Below, in pieces: positions 10,191-21,589 of a stretch of DNA of 64,000 nt. Location: positions 37,843,667 through 37,907,666 of the forward strand of contig NC_088780.1 in NCBI RefSeq assembly GCF_958450345.1, given 5' to 3'. A model generated the notes under the pieces. It did not search any database, was not told the DNA's origin, and saw only the letters and a program-made list of their open reading frames with translations. A program made the translations under genes and the position numbers. Source of the stretch: Calliphora vicina (lineage: Eukaryota > Arthropoda > Insecta > Diptera > Calliphoridae). Within the stretch, counting starts at the first letter, position 1; each line of letters starts with the position of its first letter.

Positions 10191-11917
10191 TTTTTTTTTA
10201 AAAAATACCTCTCCGTAGTCTTTAAAATTTGTACCATATTTGTGCTACTGGAACCACAATACATTAAAATTGTGTACTGGTTTAAAAAGCCTCTAAAATA
10301 TTTTCGATTTTGTTGCCCTGTGTAATCTGGCTTTTTCAAGTATAATTTCCTATTTATTTTTTAAATATTGGTAAATGCCACTCATAACTTATCGCCCTAC
10401 TTGTGTAGCAATAAATTAAATTATTATTCCATTTGCTGGCGTATTTGTTTACAAGTTCTTATTTTTATTCAAAGGCTGTTTGGTGTTTTTTTACGTTTTT
10501 TTTTTCTTAACCTTTTCTCTGACCTACATTTATACAGTAATGTTTTGCTATTTTTTTTTAAATTTTCCTTTTACTTTATTTTAAAATATAGTATTTTTCT
10601 TTGGCATAATTTTGTATACTCTTTCTATTTGTTTAACCCATTTAAAATTTGTTCACATAAATACAGGCATAAAGTAAATAATAGAACCCTGCAGCTCAAG
10701 GAACTAGTTCTATGTTGAAGAATTGATTAGCCTTACCATCATTAGTTACCCAATAACCTGATATACATTGACTGGCAAATTTATTCATCTAAGTAATGAT
10801 AAAAGTATGTATGTAGTAGTCATTACAAATTATGTTTATCAATTGCTATCCTCTGCATAATTTTGGATTAGAAAAAAGCTAGTTATCAACGAAAAGACTC
10901 AATTAGCAATATAACTAGGGAAAAGTGGACAGCTGCTACATATTATACTGCTGGGTAGTTATAGGCGCTCCTCGTTGAAATGTATGTGTTTTTTTTTTGC
11001 AATTTGACCTATTTCTTTGTTGCTTTCCAAGTATCTTGTGCCTTTCTCTCTTAATTTTTGCTTTATTTCCGAGAAAAACGAAAACGAGTTATGAAAAGGT
11101 CTGTCTGTTTATTTATTTAAAACCTTTCAATGGAGACGTCTAAAAGTATGCGTGTGCGTTTGCCAATAGTATCAATTGTTTATTATAATTTTAAATTTGT
11201 CAATAGAATTGGATATGAGATAAATGGGAAGATTTTGAATAGAATTTCACACGAGCAGAGTGGATAAAGTATTCATTTAAGTAGACGGAAATGTGTTATT
11301 TTAAACTTTTAAATGTATGGTTTGATAGTTATATCGTCCATTCAATAAAGCAATATTGTATTAGCATATATACAATTATTTTTTTATTGCATAATAAGAA
11401 TCTACATATCCGATTCTATATGTGGTCAAAATTTGTTGAAATTATACTTCCACAAAGTGGGTCAAAAGATCAATTGAAACCTAAACCTGTTGTCAAAAAA
11501 CTAACTCTAGATACAAAATAGTCATTGTATTTTGTTTATTGTCTGACGTCTGATTTACTTTATTTTTGTTGGACAAAATGGACAAATGGACTCGTCTCCA
11601 TGTGTAATTCTCTATGACTGTAGCTTTAGAAGTATCTTAAATATTTTCCTCCTGAAATATACTCGACTCTACATTGAAGCTGAAACACACATGTTATTTT
11701 TGATTATACAGATTAAACTCATATCGTTAGCATTATGAACAAATGTGCTAAGTACGTCCACTTTTTATGAAAATTAAGATTATAATACAAAATGCACAAA
11801 TAAGCTTTTTTTTTGAAGCTGAAGTATTATCGAGTTGATTTTAATTTGTTTAGCTTCATAGGCTGAAAGGGGCCCTTCAAAGACGGTCACCTGAATTCTC
11901 AGATTTTTTTTAAAAAG
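10191..11917. other. Non-coding, nothing recognised
   Basis: A long stretch with T-rich runs and occasional open frames of low-complexity composition (for example 10368-10718, phenylalanine/leucine rich) that do not look coding. No element ends were found. Possibly host intron. Confidence 0.4.
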
Positions 11918-12205
11918 TGTGTTGGATTCCGAGCCAAAAGAGCAGCTCATCTTTGGAGGGCAACGACAAATCAAGCCAATATCGGATACTATGTTCCAAA
12001 GTTAAGCGTATCTCAGAGACAGCGTTCTGCTTCAACCGAAACAAATAGTAGTCGGACGGAGCATGATCTGGACTACACTGGTACATATTCCTATAAACGT
12101 TTTTTTTAAAAAATTGTATAAATTAAACAAGATTATATTTAAGGGGCTACAAATTTGTTTATTAAATTAGTTAATACTTCATTTGTACTTTATTTATTTT
12201 TTTAC

Positions 12206-13228
12206 TTAATTTTCGACATTAACAGCCATTTTTAAGGGTATTTTCCTACAAACGCACTTTAACTTTAACTTATGGGCCACTGTAGCATTATTAATAATGT
12301 GTGGATGATCCTTATGGATTGTTTCAAAAATACGGTCTGGCATTGATTCCACTAATTTTTTAAGCAGATTGGAATCAATTTCCTCCCAGACTTGTTTAAT
12401 TCTTAGTTTCAGCTCTGTCACAGTCATTATGCTTTCATTCTGGGCATTATTTGCATAAACTTTACGGGACATGTATCCCAAGTTCTCCATCGGGTTTAAG
12501 TCCGGACTACAAGTCGGCCAGTCCAACAGAGGAATGCTATGTTCATTAAACAAAGATTTCTTCATCCATTTTTTCATCCATAAATGAGAGAAGAGCATCT
12601 TCCAACAGTTCGTTATAAATTGCACTATTCATTTTTATCGGAAGAAAACATATTTTCGACTTGCCAACTGCAGAAAACGCTGCCCAAACCATAACATTGA
12701 CACCACCGAAATTACGTTTTGACATCCGAACATCGTTTGATCTCAAATCGTGCCAATAGCATGAGTATGAGTCAGGACCGTCTAAATTAAATTTTTTTTC
12801 GTCAGAGAAAATTCCTTTTTTCAACTCATCTGTCCGTTTCATATATTTTCTTGCGAATTTTAGACAATTTTCTTTATGGTGCTTTTTTAGCATTATGGCT
12901 TTTTCCATTTTATGTTTTCATCGTTTCGTAAAATGTGTGCAACGTGTTTGGAAGTCACTGGAAGATTCAATTTATTCTTTATTTGTGTGGAATTCAATTT
13001 GTTGCGGCTTGCTTCTTGTTTTATTAGAATAAATTGTCTTCTTGTTAGTTTTGTATTTCCCTTTGTAGGTTTGCGAACTACATAATTTTGACCTTTCTTC
13101 AAGAAATTTTGCACCACACTTTCTGAACGATCGATTTTACGTCCAATTTCTCTATTGGAACATCCTTGGTAGTGAAAAAATTTAATTTGAATCTTTTATT
13201 AATCGGACAAAAAAGTTCCCTTAGGCAT
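12206..13228 (-). pseudogene. Tc1-like transposase, frameshifted, middle deleted
   Basis: The start MPKGTF is at 13228-13226. An N-terminal DNA-binding region follows (NREIGRKIDRSESVVQNFL, then KLTRRQ). The first catalytic block is IFSDEKKFNLDGPDSY, and the last is CSPDLNPMEN followed by VYANNAQN and SMPDRIFE. The expected second catalytic D block (QDNxxxH type) is absent; a DEKMDEE-like stretch stands in its place. At least two frame changes are needed. It would have cut and pasted Tc1-family ends, but is dead. Confidence 0.8.
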
Positions 13229-13308
13229 CTTTAAAAGTGATGAAATTTATTGATTCAAATAGAAAAAGTTGCAATAAATTGAGAGTTTACTATTAGAAAC
13301 GTACCTTT

Positions 13309-14621
13309 GCACGGTAGTCAATTCCGGCCAAAAATCCATAACTTCTTTATTTCTTCATAAAAATGTTTGAAATTTGTTATTTGTATTAAGAATAACATAA
13401 CCAACCGATCGATAAATATTTCGATGTTCAAGTACAGGGTTTGGTCAAAAAAGCATGGACGTTCTAAAAGTACCAACAAATTGCATGTAAGCGGCTGATA
13501 TTTATTCCAAAAATAAAGAATAAAATATGTGATCGAAAAAAAATCGGTAATTCAAATTTCGGATTACATATGGAGGGTTTGTCCAAACAATCATGGACTT
13601 TTTAAAAGCATCGAAAAAATTAGGTTATTCATGTAAATGCCTGAAATTTAGTCCAAAAATTAAGAATAACATAAGTGATTGAAATAAATGGTCGTAAAAA
13701 TTTCGGAATACATATACAGGGTTTGGCCAAACAAACGTGGACGTATTGAAATAATCGAAAAAGTTAGGTTATTCATGTAAAATTTGAAATTTTGTGTACA
13801 TTTAAGAAAAACAGACTTGATCCATCGCAAAAAATATTATAAATTGCATATAGGAGTTGGCCAAATTAAAATTTACGTTATAAAAGTATCGAAAAAAGTA
13901 TGTCATTTTTGTAAATGGCTTCAATAAGGTTTTTAATTAAAAATAACATAAATGATCGATTGAAAAAATTTCGACATACAAATACATGGTTTGGCCAATT
14001 CAGCATAGACGTAAATAACTCTCAAACTTACATAATTTTTGAAATTGACCAAAAAAATACAAAAAAAATGTGTAAAATATGTAGGCACTAAAATCGTTCT
14101 GGTTATGAGAATGGCAGATAATTGCAGCTGAAATGTATAGTACTTACTCTTGATACCTTACAGTATTAGATGTAATTTACGCTTAAGCTCTAATAGCCCC
14201 ATTTAATTTGTTTTGGCCTTTCAAACTTTTTTTTTTAATTTAGTTTCTATAGATTTTAAACTAGTTCCAAATCATTTCACTTGTATATAAAAATAACACG
14301 CAAAAACTCCTTAATAACTACGTAGAATGGTTAACTGCTAACTGTTTTATAAAAGCATGTGCTAATTTGCAAAAAAAAACTTTAAAGAAAAAAGCTCAGG
14401 CTACTTCAATTCAAAAGTAAAAAAATCACATTTTTCTAATATTAAAATGACAAGAAAAAATCTTTGACTTTACAGCTCTATAAATAACCATATAGTTACT
14501 TTATAGCCAAAATAATTATGATACTGTATATTCTGAAGTGTTAAGAAAAATTTACCATCAAAATTTTATAAAAATTAAAAAAACAAAAAAAAACATTTTT
14601 GGCCGGAATTTACCACCGTGC
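13309..14621. mobile_element. TIR element carrying an internal minisatellite
   Basis: The inverted ends share GCACGGTRGT and AATTCCGGCCAAAAAT over about 28 bases. The flanking bases are TTT on both sides, a possible 3-bp target duplication. The left interior (13434-14010) is made of about five diverged units of 132-145 bases, each starting near ACAGGGTTTGGCCAAA and containing ATCGAAAAAGTTAGGTTATT. No coding frame; superfamily unresolved. Confidence 0.7.
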
Positions 14622-15668
14622 TTTGGTTGAAAAAAACTAAAATTGATAATATTTTATTTTTGGTATCTTTTTTAAAAAACAAAATTTCACATCTGCGTTT
14701 ATACGAATCTTTCACTTAAAATAGCACCAAGAACATTTGATCGCATAATTAAGGCAAACAACAAGAATAAGAAAAAAAAACTTGTTTACTTTCAAAAAGT
14801 ACAGTTAAGTTGACTCTCATTAAAAAAGTTAAATTTTGCTTTTGGATGAGAACAACAAAGATATAACAAAAATACAGAAAAAAATTAAGTGCGTTTATAG
14901 GAATATGCACCAGTGTATAAAGCGAGTAAGAATAAACTTCTCAACCACCTCTTTCTAAATAGTTTTTAACAAGTATTTCAACGAGTGTTGTAATGATGCT
15001 CATCTCAGCTGACTACACAATTTTCCTGCCTTTGGATGAATCCTGCTGCTGGCAAGCATTTTAAAATTGCTACTTGAGTAGCTCCCAATGATTTTGCAAG
15101 CTCTAGTTGAGTTCTACAATAATCTTCAATGAGTAATGCCTCTAATTCTTGGTCTTCGAACTTTTTTTGGCTGGCCTGGAGTGTCTTTGACTACCGTGTT
15201 AAAATCTCCACTTCTGAACCGCACACACAATTTCTCGCACAATAAATCGATGGAACACACTCAACATAAGCTTTCAGAGGAACTTTTTTCAATTTAATGA
15301 AGTAAAGCAAAACTTCCCGCAAATGACGCGATGTTGCCACATAATGCGACATTTTCAAAGCAAAAAAAAATTGATGATTACACTATAATGTTCAGTAACT
15401 AAGTGAGAATATATGTCAGATATTTACCACTCCTAAAAAAACAAAAACCCTTGAAACTTTTTTTCAAGATGATTTGAATAGGAGAAAACTTTTTTGGAAG
15501 GTTTTGATTTTGTTACAAAATTCGACATTGTGGAAGTAAACTAAAAACTTTGTTATTTACACTATAATGTTTAATAACTAAGTCAGAATAAATGACAGAT
15601 ATGTACCCTTAAAACTGATATATAAGTTACTAAAAACAAAAACCGCGTTCCAAAAATTCATCTATTTT

Positions 15669-16265
15669 TAGATATGGCGGGCCTGAGGAAGGTCAAAATT
15701 TTTTTAAATATCAGCTATATTTGTTACAAAATTCGGAATAAAATAAAATAAATTGCTGACAGTTATCTTCTCCCTGTAAAAAGTTAAACGCATCCAAAAT
15801 TGGAACATGTAAAAAGGGTCGTATTTTTGAAATTTTTTTCAAAAAAGTCTTCATATTTCTTCTTTTATACAATAGAAAAAATGTATAAAAAAAAACTTTT
15901 AGGTTTGAGTAAGAAATTATAAAAATGCAAAGGACCGATCCTCGAAACAGTCTCATGTTACTTAAATACGTACAAAGTTTTTTAAATTACATCACAGTAG
16001 TCACTTAAAAAAAATCTCAGTTTTTGGAACACATTTTCACTGTTTCAGGAATTTTGGTATTTGTAAATAAAAAATGGCAAAACTTATAATTCCATTGATT
16101 TAAAGATATTTGGATCTATATTAGTTTCTAATTTTGTTATGATATCTTGAACCATTAAAATTTTATATTTTTTTCATACTTATCATAACTTTTTTAGGTT
16201 TTAAAAATTTATAAATTTATTTGATTTCACTAAAATATCAATGTTGAAGTTCTAAAGTTTTCATC
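15669..16265. other. AT-rich non-coding, nothing recognised
   Basis: No coding frame or terminal repeats. Minus-strand open frames here are AT-biased and do not look like a protein. Confidence 0.35.
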
Positions 16266-16269
16266 TATA

Positions 16270-16850
16270 CAAAATACTTATATCAGAAGCTTATATTTAC
16301 TCTTCAGAAGCTACACAAACTTTGATCTCTTTCAAAAAATTTAAAGTTTTTTCATAGATAAGTCCATTTGGTGGTATGTACAAGTGCTAAGTCCATTGCG
16401 TCATTTTGAGTTGTCCTCAATAGTTGAGATGACAATAAATTTCAAAATTATCCAAAATTAATAAACAGACATTCTAACATTTTGTATTAAAATCTCAATT
16501 TTCATAAAAACTGGACTTAGTATATTTCCTACCTAAGCTAACGCTATATATTATTAAAGACTTTAAAATAATACAACAACAGCTATATAAAGTTTAATGC
16601 ATTCCCTACCCTTGATGCAGAATTTTCAAAATGATAAATACACATTATACTTGAACTACTTTTTCCCATAGAATTGCAGCATTAAAGTTTATTTAAACTA
16701 AGTAGACAACTACTTTATTTTATGAAGCCGATGGTGATGATGATGATGAAAATGATGATGGGAATGTCTTTTTACTAAAACCTGCAACAAGTTGTCCTAA
16801 AGTAGTAAAAAGAATTATAAAGTTAACTTTTCTTTATAATGAAATTTTAA
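16270..16850. repeat. Direct duplication, copy 1
   Basis: This matches 19075-19535 in the same orientation. Shared blocks include AGATAAGTCMATTTRGTGGT, GACAATAAATTTCAAAATTA, GATAAATACACATTAT, GAAGCCGATGGTGATGATGA and AAAACCTGCAACAAGTTGTC. Copy 1 has extra sequence at about 16480-16600. The GAT-rich stretch is open in the frame reading YEADGDDDD...LLKPATSCPK in both copies with no length change, but there is no start codon. Confidence 0.7.
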
Positions 16851-17109
16851 TGACTTTGGCCTTAAATGGAAAAAGCAAAATGGGAAAACACAGCGAAAAT
16901 GTCAACATTTTATTTTTTTGTAACAAGATTTTTTTAGAAGAAAAACCCTTAGACCAAAAATATATAAAAAGCATTTCTAAAAGTCAACACAGAGTCTGAA
17001 ATAGTGTCTTAAATATTTTAGGAAATAAGTTTAGTATTTTGAGTAAAGGCAACATTTTAAGTACAATAATCTTTAAAAGGAATTAATGAAGAGGTTTGAA
17101 TGGATATTA

Positions 17110-17252
17110 TATTGGATTGTGATTTAAAAATGAGGGATTTTTTTTAAATTTTTAGCTTTTATTTCGAACATTTGTACAAAATATTCTCTTAAAAATGACA
17201 TAGATATGTCAACTATTATAAATCCCTTATTTTTAAGTTATACACCCAATAA
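17110..17252 (-). mobile_element. Mariner-derived MITE
   Basis: A mariner 3' end (GTGATTTAAAAATGAGGGAT, GAACATTTGTACAA) joins almost directly to a mariner 5' end (complement of GGGTGTATAACTTAAAAATA), deleting the whole transposase. The same end sequences border the mariners at 21590 and 56706. Confidence 0.65.
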
Positions 17253-17254
17253 AA

Positions 17255-17985
17255 TCAGGGACATTTTAGTCCAGCTCATCAAGATGTAGATGACTTTAAG
17301 ACAAATTCTTTGCACTTTAATCAGATACCCTGTTTGATCGGTTTAACTAAAATGTTATAGCAAATAAAACTGACGTTTTCAAAAACCTTTATAAGAAACC
17401 TGCGAAGGATGGTCAATGACTTTTTTCAACAATGCAAGTTATTTACATATGTATTCTTTTTTTTTAGTAAAATAAATGGAAATAAAACCGCAGGACCGAC
17501 ATAACTACAGAAAACATTGAACAAGGACATTTACTATTTCTTAGCAAACTTGCGCATAAAAACACTTTAAGAAAATACATAAGCAATCATAAATATATTC
17601 ATATATTTACGTATATATAAATGTGTTAGATAACATTTTATGTGAAATAGAAATGTGTATAACAGATATGTTAGATGAAATTATCAATTTATGTGAAGAC
17701 AAGTGTTTTTTATTATGACCAATATGCCCACGTTCACATTTACACACCCAGACATTAAATAAAATACACACAGGACATTTATGGCTGCTTGCCGGCCTGC
17801 CTGCAGTCAGAAGAAAGTTGCTTCATACTTTCATTCAGTCATTCATTTATTCACTCCGTCATTTAGTCATTCATATTCACATAAAACACATGCTATGCGA
17901 ACTATAAATTTATGCACATACCCACATATGAGTAAATAAATAAATAAACATAAATTCGTTTATATTTTTGTACTTTATATGATAC
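17255..17985. other. Host-like non-coding with ATTC repeats
   Basis: No coding frame. A CATTCATTCA-type simple repeat lies near 17825-17875 and alternating TATA near 17600. Composition is less uniformly A/T than the transposon relics; possibly host intron. Confidence 0.4.
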
Positions 17986-17986
17986 T

Positions 17987-18492
17987 AGCAAACCTGGTTC
18001 ACTTCGCTACACCAATCATATAAATCTATAAACAGTTGTGGTGTTAAATAGGAACATCGAAAATACCATTGTTCTGATATTCATTTTGAGACTGTAAAGA
18101 AGAATAAAGAAAAAGTACCAAAATTTACCCAATATACATATGGTATATTTCATGTTTCTAGGTACATTATTATTAAAAACTAGTTGTCCGGTAGCATTTA
18201 ATAATGTTAGTTCTTCAAGTTTCTCCAACCCGCATACTCCTGTCTGTTTTCATTCATTTGCAAATAAAATATCTAAATTTGTACTGCATACTTTAGGGAG
18301 CATTTTTGTTACAGTTGACTGGACTCAAAAAAAAAAATCCGAGTTTTACCCGTAATTTTTGAATTTTATTTCTTTACAAACCATCTCCTGAAAATTTTGA
18401 ATCGAATAAAAAAAATCAGACAAATCGCTCCAGCCGTTCTCACGTGATGCCATTACATACATGGACCATTTCATTTTTATATATAAAAAAGA
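17987..18492 (-). mobile_element. Helitron, nested in an older Helitron-like 3' end
   Basis: 18180-18492 is a minus-strand relative of the 9200-9505 Helitron. Its 3' end is CTAG after GCTACCGGACAA, it shares ACTTGAAGAACTAACATTA and GAACGGCTGGAGCGATTTG, and its 5' end is TC before a TATATATAAAAATGAAATGG block. The flanking bases fit insertion between A and T. The outer stretch from 17987 reads, on the minus strand, GTAGCGAAGTGAACCAGGTT then TGCTAG, a second, older Helitron-type 3' end. Confidence 0.75.
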
Positions 18493-18584
18493 TTCAAAAA
18501 GTACCATTTGCTATGTTTGATTTTAACTTCACTCTGATGTACATCATCAAACTTTTATGTCGATAAATTGAATAATTTAATATT

Positions 18585-18842
18585 TGGGGGATTCAAACGG
18601 ACTGCTATTAAGTCGTGTTGTCATAATGTAGTAAAATATTTTTTTAGTTTAAACAAATTCTTGTTGTTCTGCAAACAAAAAAAGTGTTACTTTATGACAA
18701 ACCAATAAACATAGCTCAAAAAGTCTTATTAGTTTATAACTTTTTTGTTTAAAACCCAACAAAAAATTGTTTAAATTAAAAAAAATATTTTATGACATTA
18801 TGACAATAAGACCTAATAGGAGACCGTTTGAATCCCCCCAAT
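18585..18842. mobile_element. MITE with long inverted repeats
   Basis: The outer 70 or so bases on each side pair. They start GGGGGATTCAAACGG and contain ATTGTCATAATGT-like and AAAATATTTTTTT blocks. ATT adjoins both ends, a possible 3-bp duplication. No coding frame. Confidence 0.65.
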
Positions 18843-19074
18843 TGTATATTAATAATACAATATTTAATATTAAAAAAGTACCATTAGTATCACTATTGAA
18901 CATCCGTCATGTTTGTATATTCAAAATACTGTTTCCTCGGGTTTGTCTACAAGATATTTGAGTGTTTTATACTTATAATCGATTTTTGGTATAAAATATG
19001 AGAGATCACAGACTGAGCTTATTTGATCTGGAAAGAGAACTTAATGCATAAGCTTGTTAAATAAAACTTGACTA

Positions 19075-19535
19075 TATCAAAAGCTTATATTTACACTTCA
19101 GAAGCTCCACAAACTTTGACCCCTTTCAAAAAATTTAAAGTTTTTTCATAGATAAGTCAATTTAGTGGTATGTAAATGTGCTAAGTCCATTGGATCATTT
19201 TGAGTAGCTCTTAATAGTCTAGATGACAATAAATTTCAAAATTATCCATAATTAATAAACATTTGCTACCAATCTAACGCTAACCTGAAGAATATAAATT
19301 TGAATGTAGAATTTTCAAAACGATAAATACACATTATTCTTGAACTAATTTTTCCTATAATATTGCAGCATTTAAGTTCATTTTAACTAAGTACACAACT
19401 ACTTTATTGTATGAAGCCGATGGTGATGATGATGAGCAAAACGGCGATGGGAATATATTTTTACTAAAACCTGCAACAAGTTGTCCTAAAAGAATAAAAA
19501 AGAATTATAAAATTAACTTTTCTTTATAATAAAAT
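19075..19535. repeat. Direct duplication, copy 2
   Basis: Partner of 16270-16850, about 2.8 kb downstream. The GAT-rich block reads GATGATGATGAGCAAAACGG here, substituted but equal in length to copy 1. Downstream of the shared AGTTGTCCTAAA the copies soon diverge. Confidence 0.7.
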
Positions 19536-19539
19536 CAAT

Positions 19540-20050
19540 CCAGATTGATTTGGATTGGATTTATCTACAGTGCTCCAAATAGCACCCTGATTTGGCTTGA
19601 TAATTTCGAATAAAATGTGTTTTACCGTTTTTGCCCCCTTTTTTGGTACTTTTTTGTCCCACAAATTTTATTTAAATAAATTTTAGTATCTTTGTGGTAG
19701 TTCATAATTAGATATTCATATGTCTATGTAAATTTTTAGAAATTTTTTTTTTGTTTGAAAAAAGTACCAAAAATATATAAAATTTCTACCGCTTAACTGT
19801 TTGAATTTCTAAAAAGTACCAATCCTATATATGTTATCTTGTAGTAAGTAAATAATACGATATATACTTTATGTCTATGTTATTGGTTTAAAAGATACAT
19901 GGGGTAGCAAAAAAGTACCAAAATACAGTTTTTACCCGATTTCACACCAAAATGCTTCGATTTTCAAAAAAGTAGCAAACATCTGTCTGCTAATTGTTTA
20001 AGTAGATAAAGATGTATTTATATTTTTGGTATCCGTATTAGTTTAGGAGA
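19540..20050. repeat. Region with recurring AAAAAGTACC motifs
   Basis: The motif (A)AAAAGTACC(AAA), or its complement, recurs about six times here (near 19645, 19762, 19816, 19911 and 19968), and also at 18110 and 18500. It may be the interior of the old Helitron-like element whose 3' end lies at 17987, but I could not find a 5' end. Confidence 0.35.
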
Positions 20051-20106
20051 TATAAGTTTATCAATTTAACCGTTTTTACCTCCAAATTTCCAAAAATCCA
20101 TTCTTA

Positions 20107-20366
20107 ATGGATCTACATAGAGAGTGTAGTCCAAATTTTATGTCAACAAATACTTGTTCAATTATATGTAAAGGTAAGTTGTGTTTATTGTGTGACAAAG
20201 GACTTATAATACACAATTTGCATAATTATTTATTCAAGCGATACTTTCTCTTTCAGATCTTATCAAGAAAAAAGAGCCCTTGTCCATGCCAAGAAAGTGC
20301 CAGAACATTCTGGATTTAATACAAGTGGTTGTCGTAGACCACCAGAGTTCAACACCCATTCATTAA
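20107..20366 (+). CDS. Candidate small two-exon gene, product unknown
   Basis: Exon 1 (20107-20173) starts at ATG and ends AAAG|GTAAGT. An 83-base intron closes with ACTTTCTCTTTCAG at 20256. Exon 2 keeps the frame to TAA at 20364-20366, giving 58 residues beginning MDLHRECSPNF and containing PRKCQNILDLIQVVVVDHQ. Both splice sites are strong and the intron length is typical for flies. Exon 2 has clearly less A/T than its surroundings. I do not recognise the product. The region also stays open on the minus strand (20263-20466), so a relic of an unknown element is possible. Confidence 0.3.
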
Positions 20367-21071
20367 TCATATCAAGCAAGGAGATATCCTGGAACTCATA
20401 GAAACTCGTCTCTGAGTTGTCTGTGCTGGGCCAGATAATAAATGCAAAATGCATTGAGTGATGCAAGACTTTCCATGTCCTAAAATTAATTCCACTTTCT
20501 TAACTAAATTCAAAATGTCGTAATAGTAAGCTAATCTACTAATTAATTATTTTGTAAATGCCTAAAATTCGATTTACTGAAGAAGCCATTGAGCTAGAAT
20601 CGTACAATTTCTTTGTTTCAATCCAGTTGTACTAATAATTTTACTAAATAAGTTTATGTTTTCAAAACAATTATAATTAAAAGGCAGTTACTTTAATAGT
20701 TTTCGTATTGACTATGGAAGCGTATGATTAATATGGAATTATTATAACAAGTATACTCTAGTAATTTCCTGCAAAATTTTCGAAATATAAAGAAAACAAA
20801 ATTCTCAAAAAATAATAACAGATAAGATATTTGATTCCAAAAGCGATATCAAACTAAAACTAAGAAGGTCAGCTGTCTAAATATGTTATATGTTTTCCCT
20901 TGACACAAAATTAAGGAGGAAAAATTATTTTTAAAATTTTGTATGAAAAAATATGTTAATTTTTGAAAGTTTTTCAAACAAAATTAAAAAAAAAATCGTC
21001 TACATATTGACTCAGGTGTTAAACATATAACTTTATTAGACTGCTTAAATTTTTAACTTCTATTTGATACC

Positions 21072-21418
21072 CATGGCAGAATCAACCAGGTACAATTATT
21101 AGAAAGTATGTTCTCAATTATAATTTCCCTAAAATGTCAAACAAAAGAAAATGGAAAATATCAAAATGGAATGTCTAAAAAAATAAATTAAATTAAATTC
21201 CATTTTTTTTTTTTTTTAAATCAATTTGAACAGTTTTTGGGTGAAAAAAATGAATTTTATGAAACAAAAATGTGAAAAATTAAAGTTTAACACAAAAAAA
21301 TTCTAAAAATGCACACAAATCAATTGAAAATATAAAGAGATAACATCCATAGTATGACGTTATAGAGGTAAATATTGACAACTCTCCCTAATAATTGTAC
21401 CTGGTTGATTCTGCCATG
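21072..21418. mobile_element. MITE with 31-base inverted repeats
   Basis: The ends CATGGCAGAATCAACCAGGT and its complement, continuing ACAATTATTAG, pair perfectly. The interior is A/T rich without a frame. The target duplication is unclear because the repeat itself ends in CATG. Confidence 0.75.
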
Positions 21419-21589
21419 ATGTGATATCCATTTTGGTATCAAATATATTTATTTTATATTATTTATTGAGAATTTTTTAAGCTTTGAAATTTTAAAGTCC
21501 ATTTAAAAGGAATCTGACCCGATAAAGAAAAATTGAGTACGCAGTGTTACATATGTATGGAAAAAATATTGAGATAGTTGCAGGGTGTA

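Larger units (their letters stand above)
12076..14915 (-). mobile_element. Tc1-like element inserted in mariner
   Basis: The ends are CACTGGTACATATTCCTATA on the left and its inverted match CACTGGTGCATATTCCTATA on the right. TA lies at 12074-12075 and 14916-14917. Joining the flanks restores the mariner text. It carries a broken transposase (12206-13228) and, upstream of that gene, a further insertion (13309-14621). Confidence 0.85.
11918..15660 (-). mobile_element. Mos1-type mariner split by a Tc1-like element
   Basis: Mariner sequence runs at 11918-12075 and resumes at 14916-15660, both minus strand. The left part matches the C-terminal coding region (complement of GGATTCCGAGCCAAAAGA and of CGAAACAAATAGTAGTC). 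The right part runs through SLGAT- and LVKLE-type N-terminal blocks to a 5' leader. The leader occurs twice, near 15355-15440 and 15545-15660, a partial duplication. The mariner's own 3' end is lost and the coding frame is broken. Confidence 0.75.

Noticed and set aside
10368..10718. 116-codon open frame rich in Phe/Leu
   Set aside because: It starts at TTG, its composition follows T-rich DNA, and no domain or splice context is visible.
12546..12625. Intact Tc1 transposase at 12.2-13.2 kb
   Set aside because: The second catalytic aspartate block is missing and frames overlap out of register.
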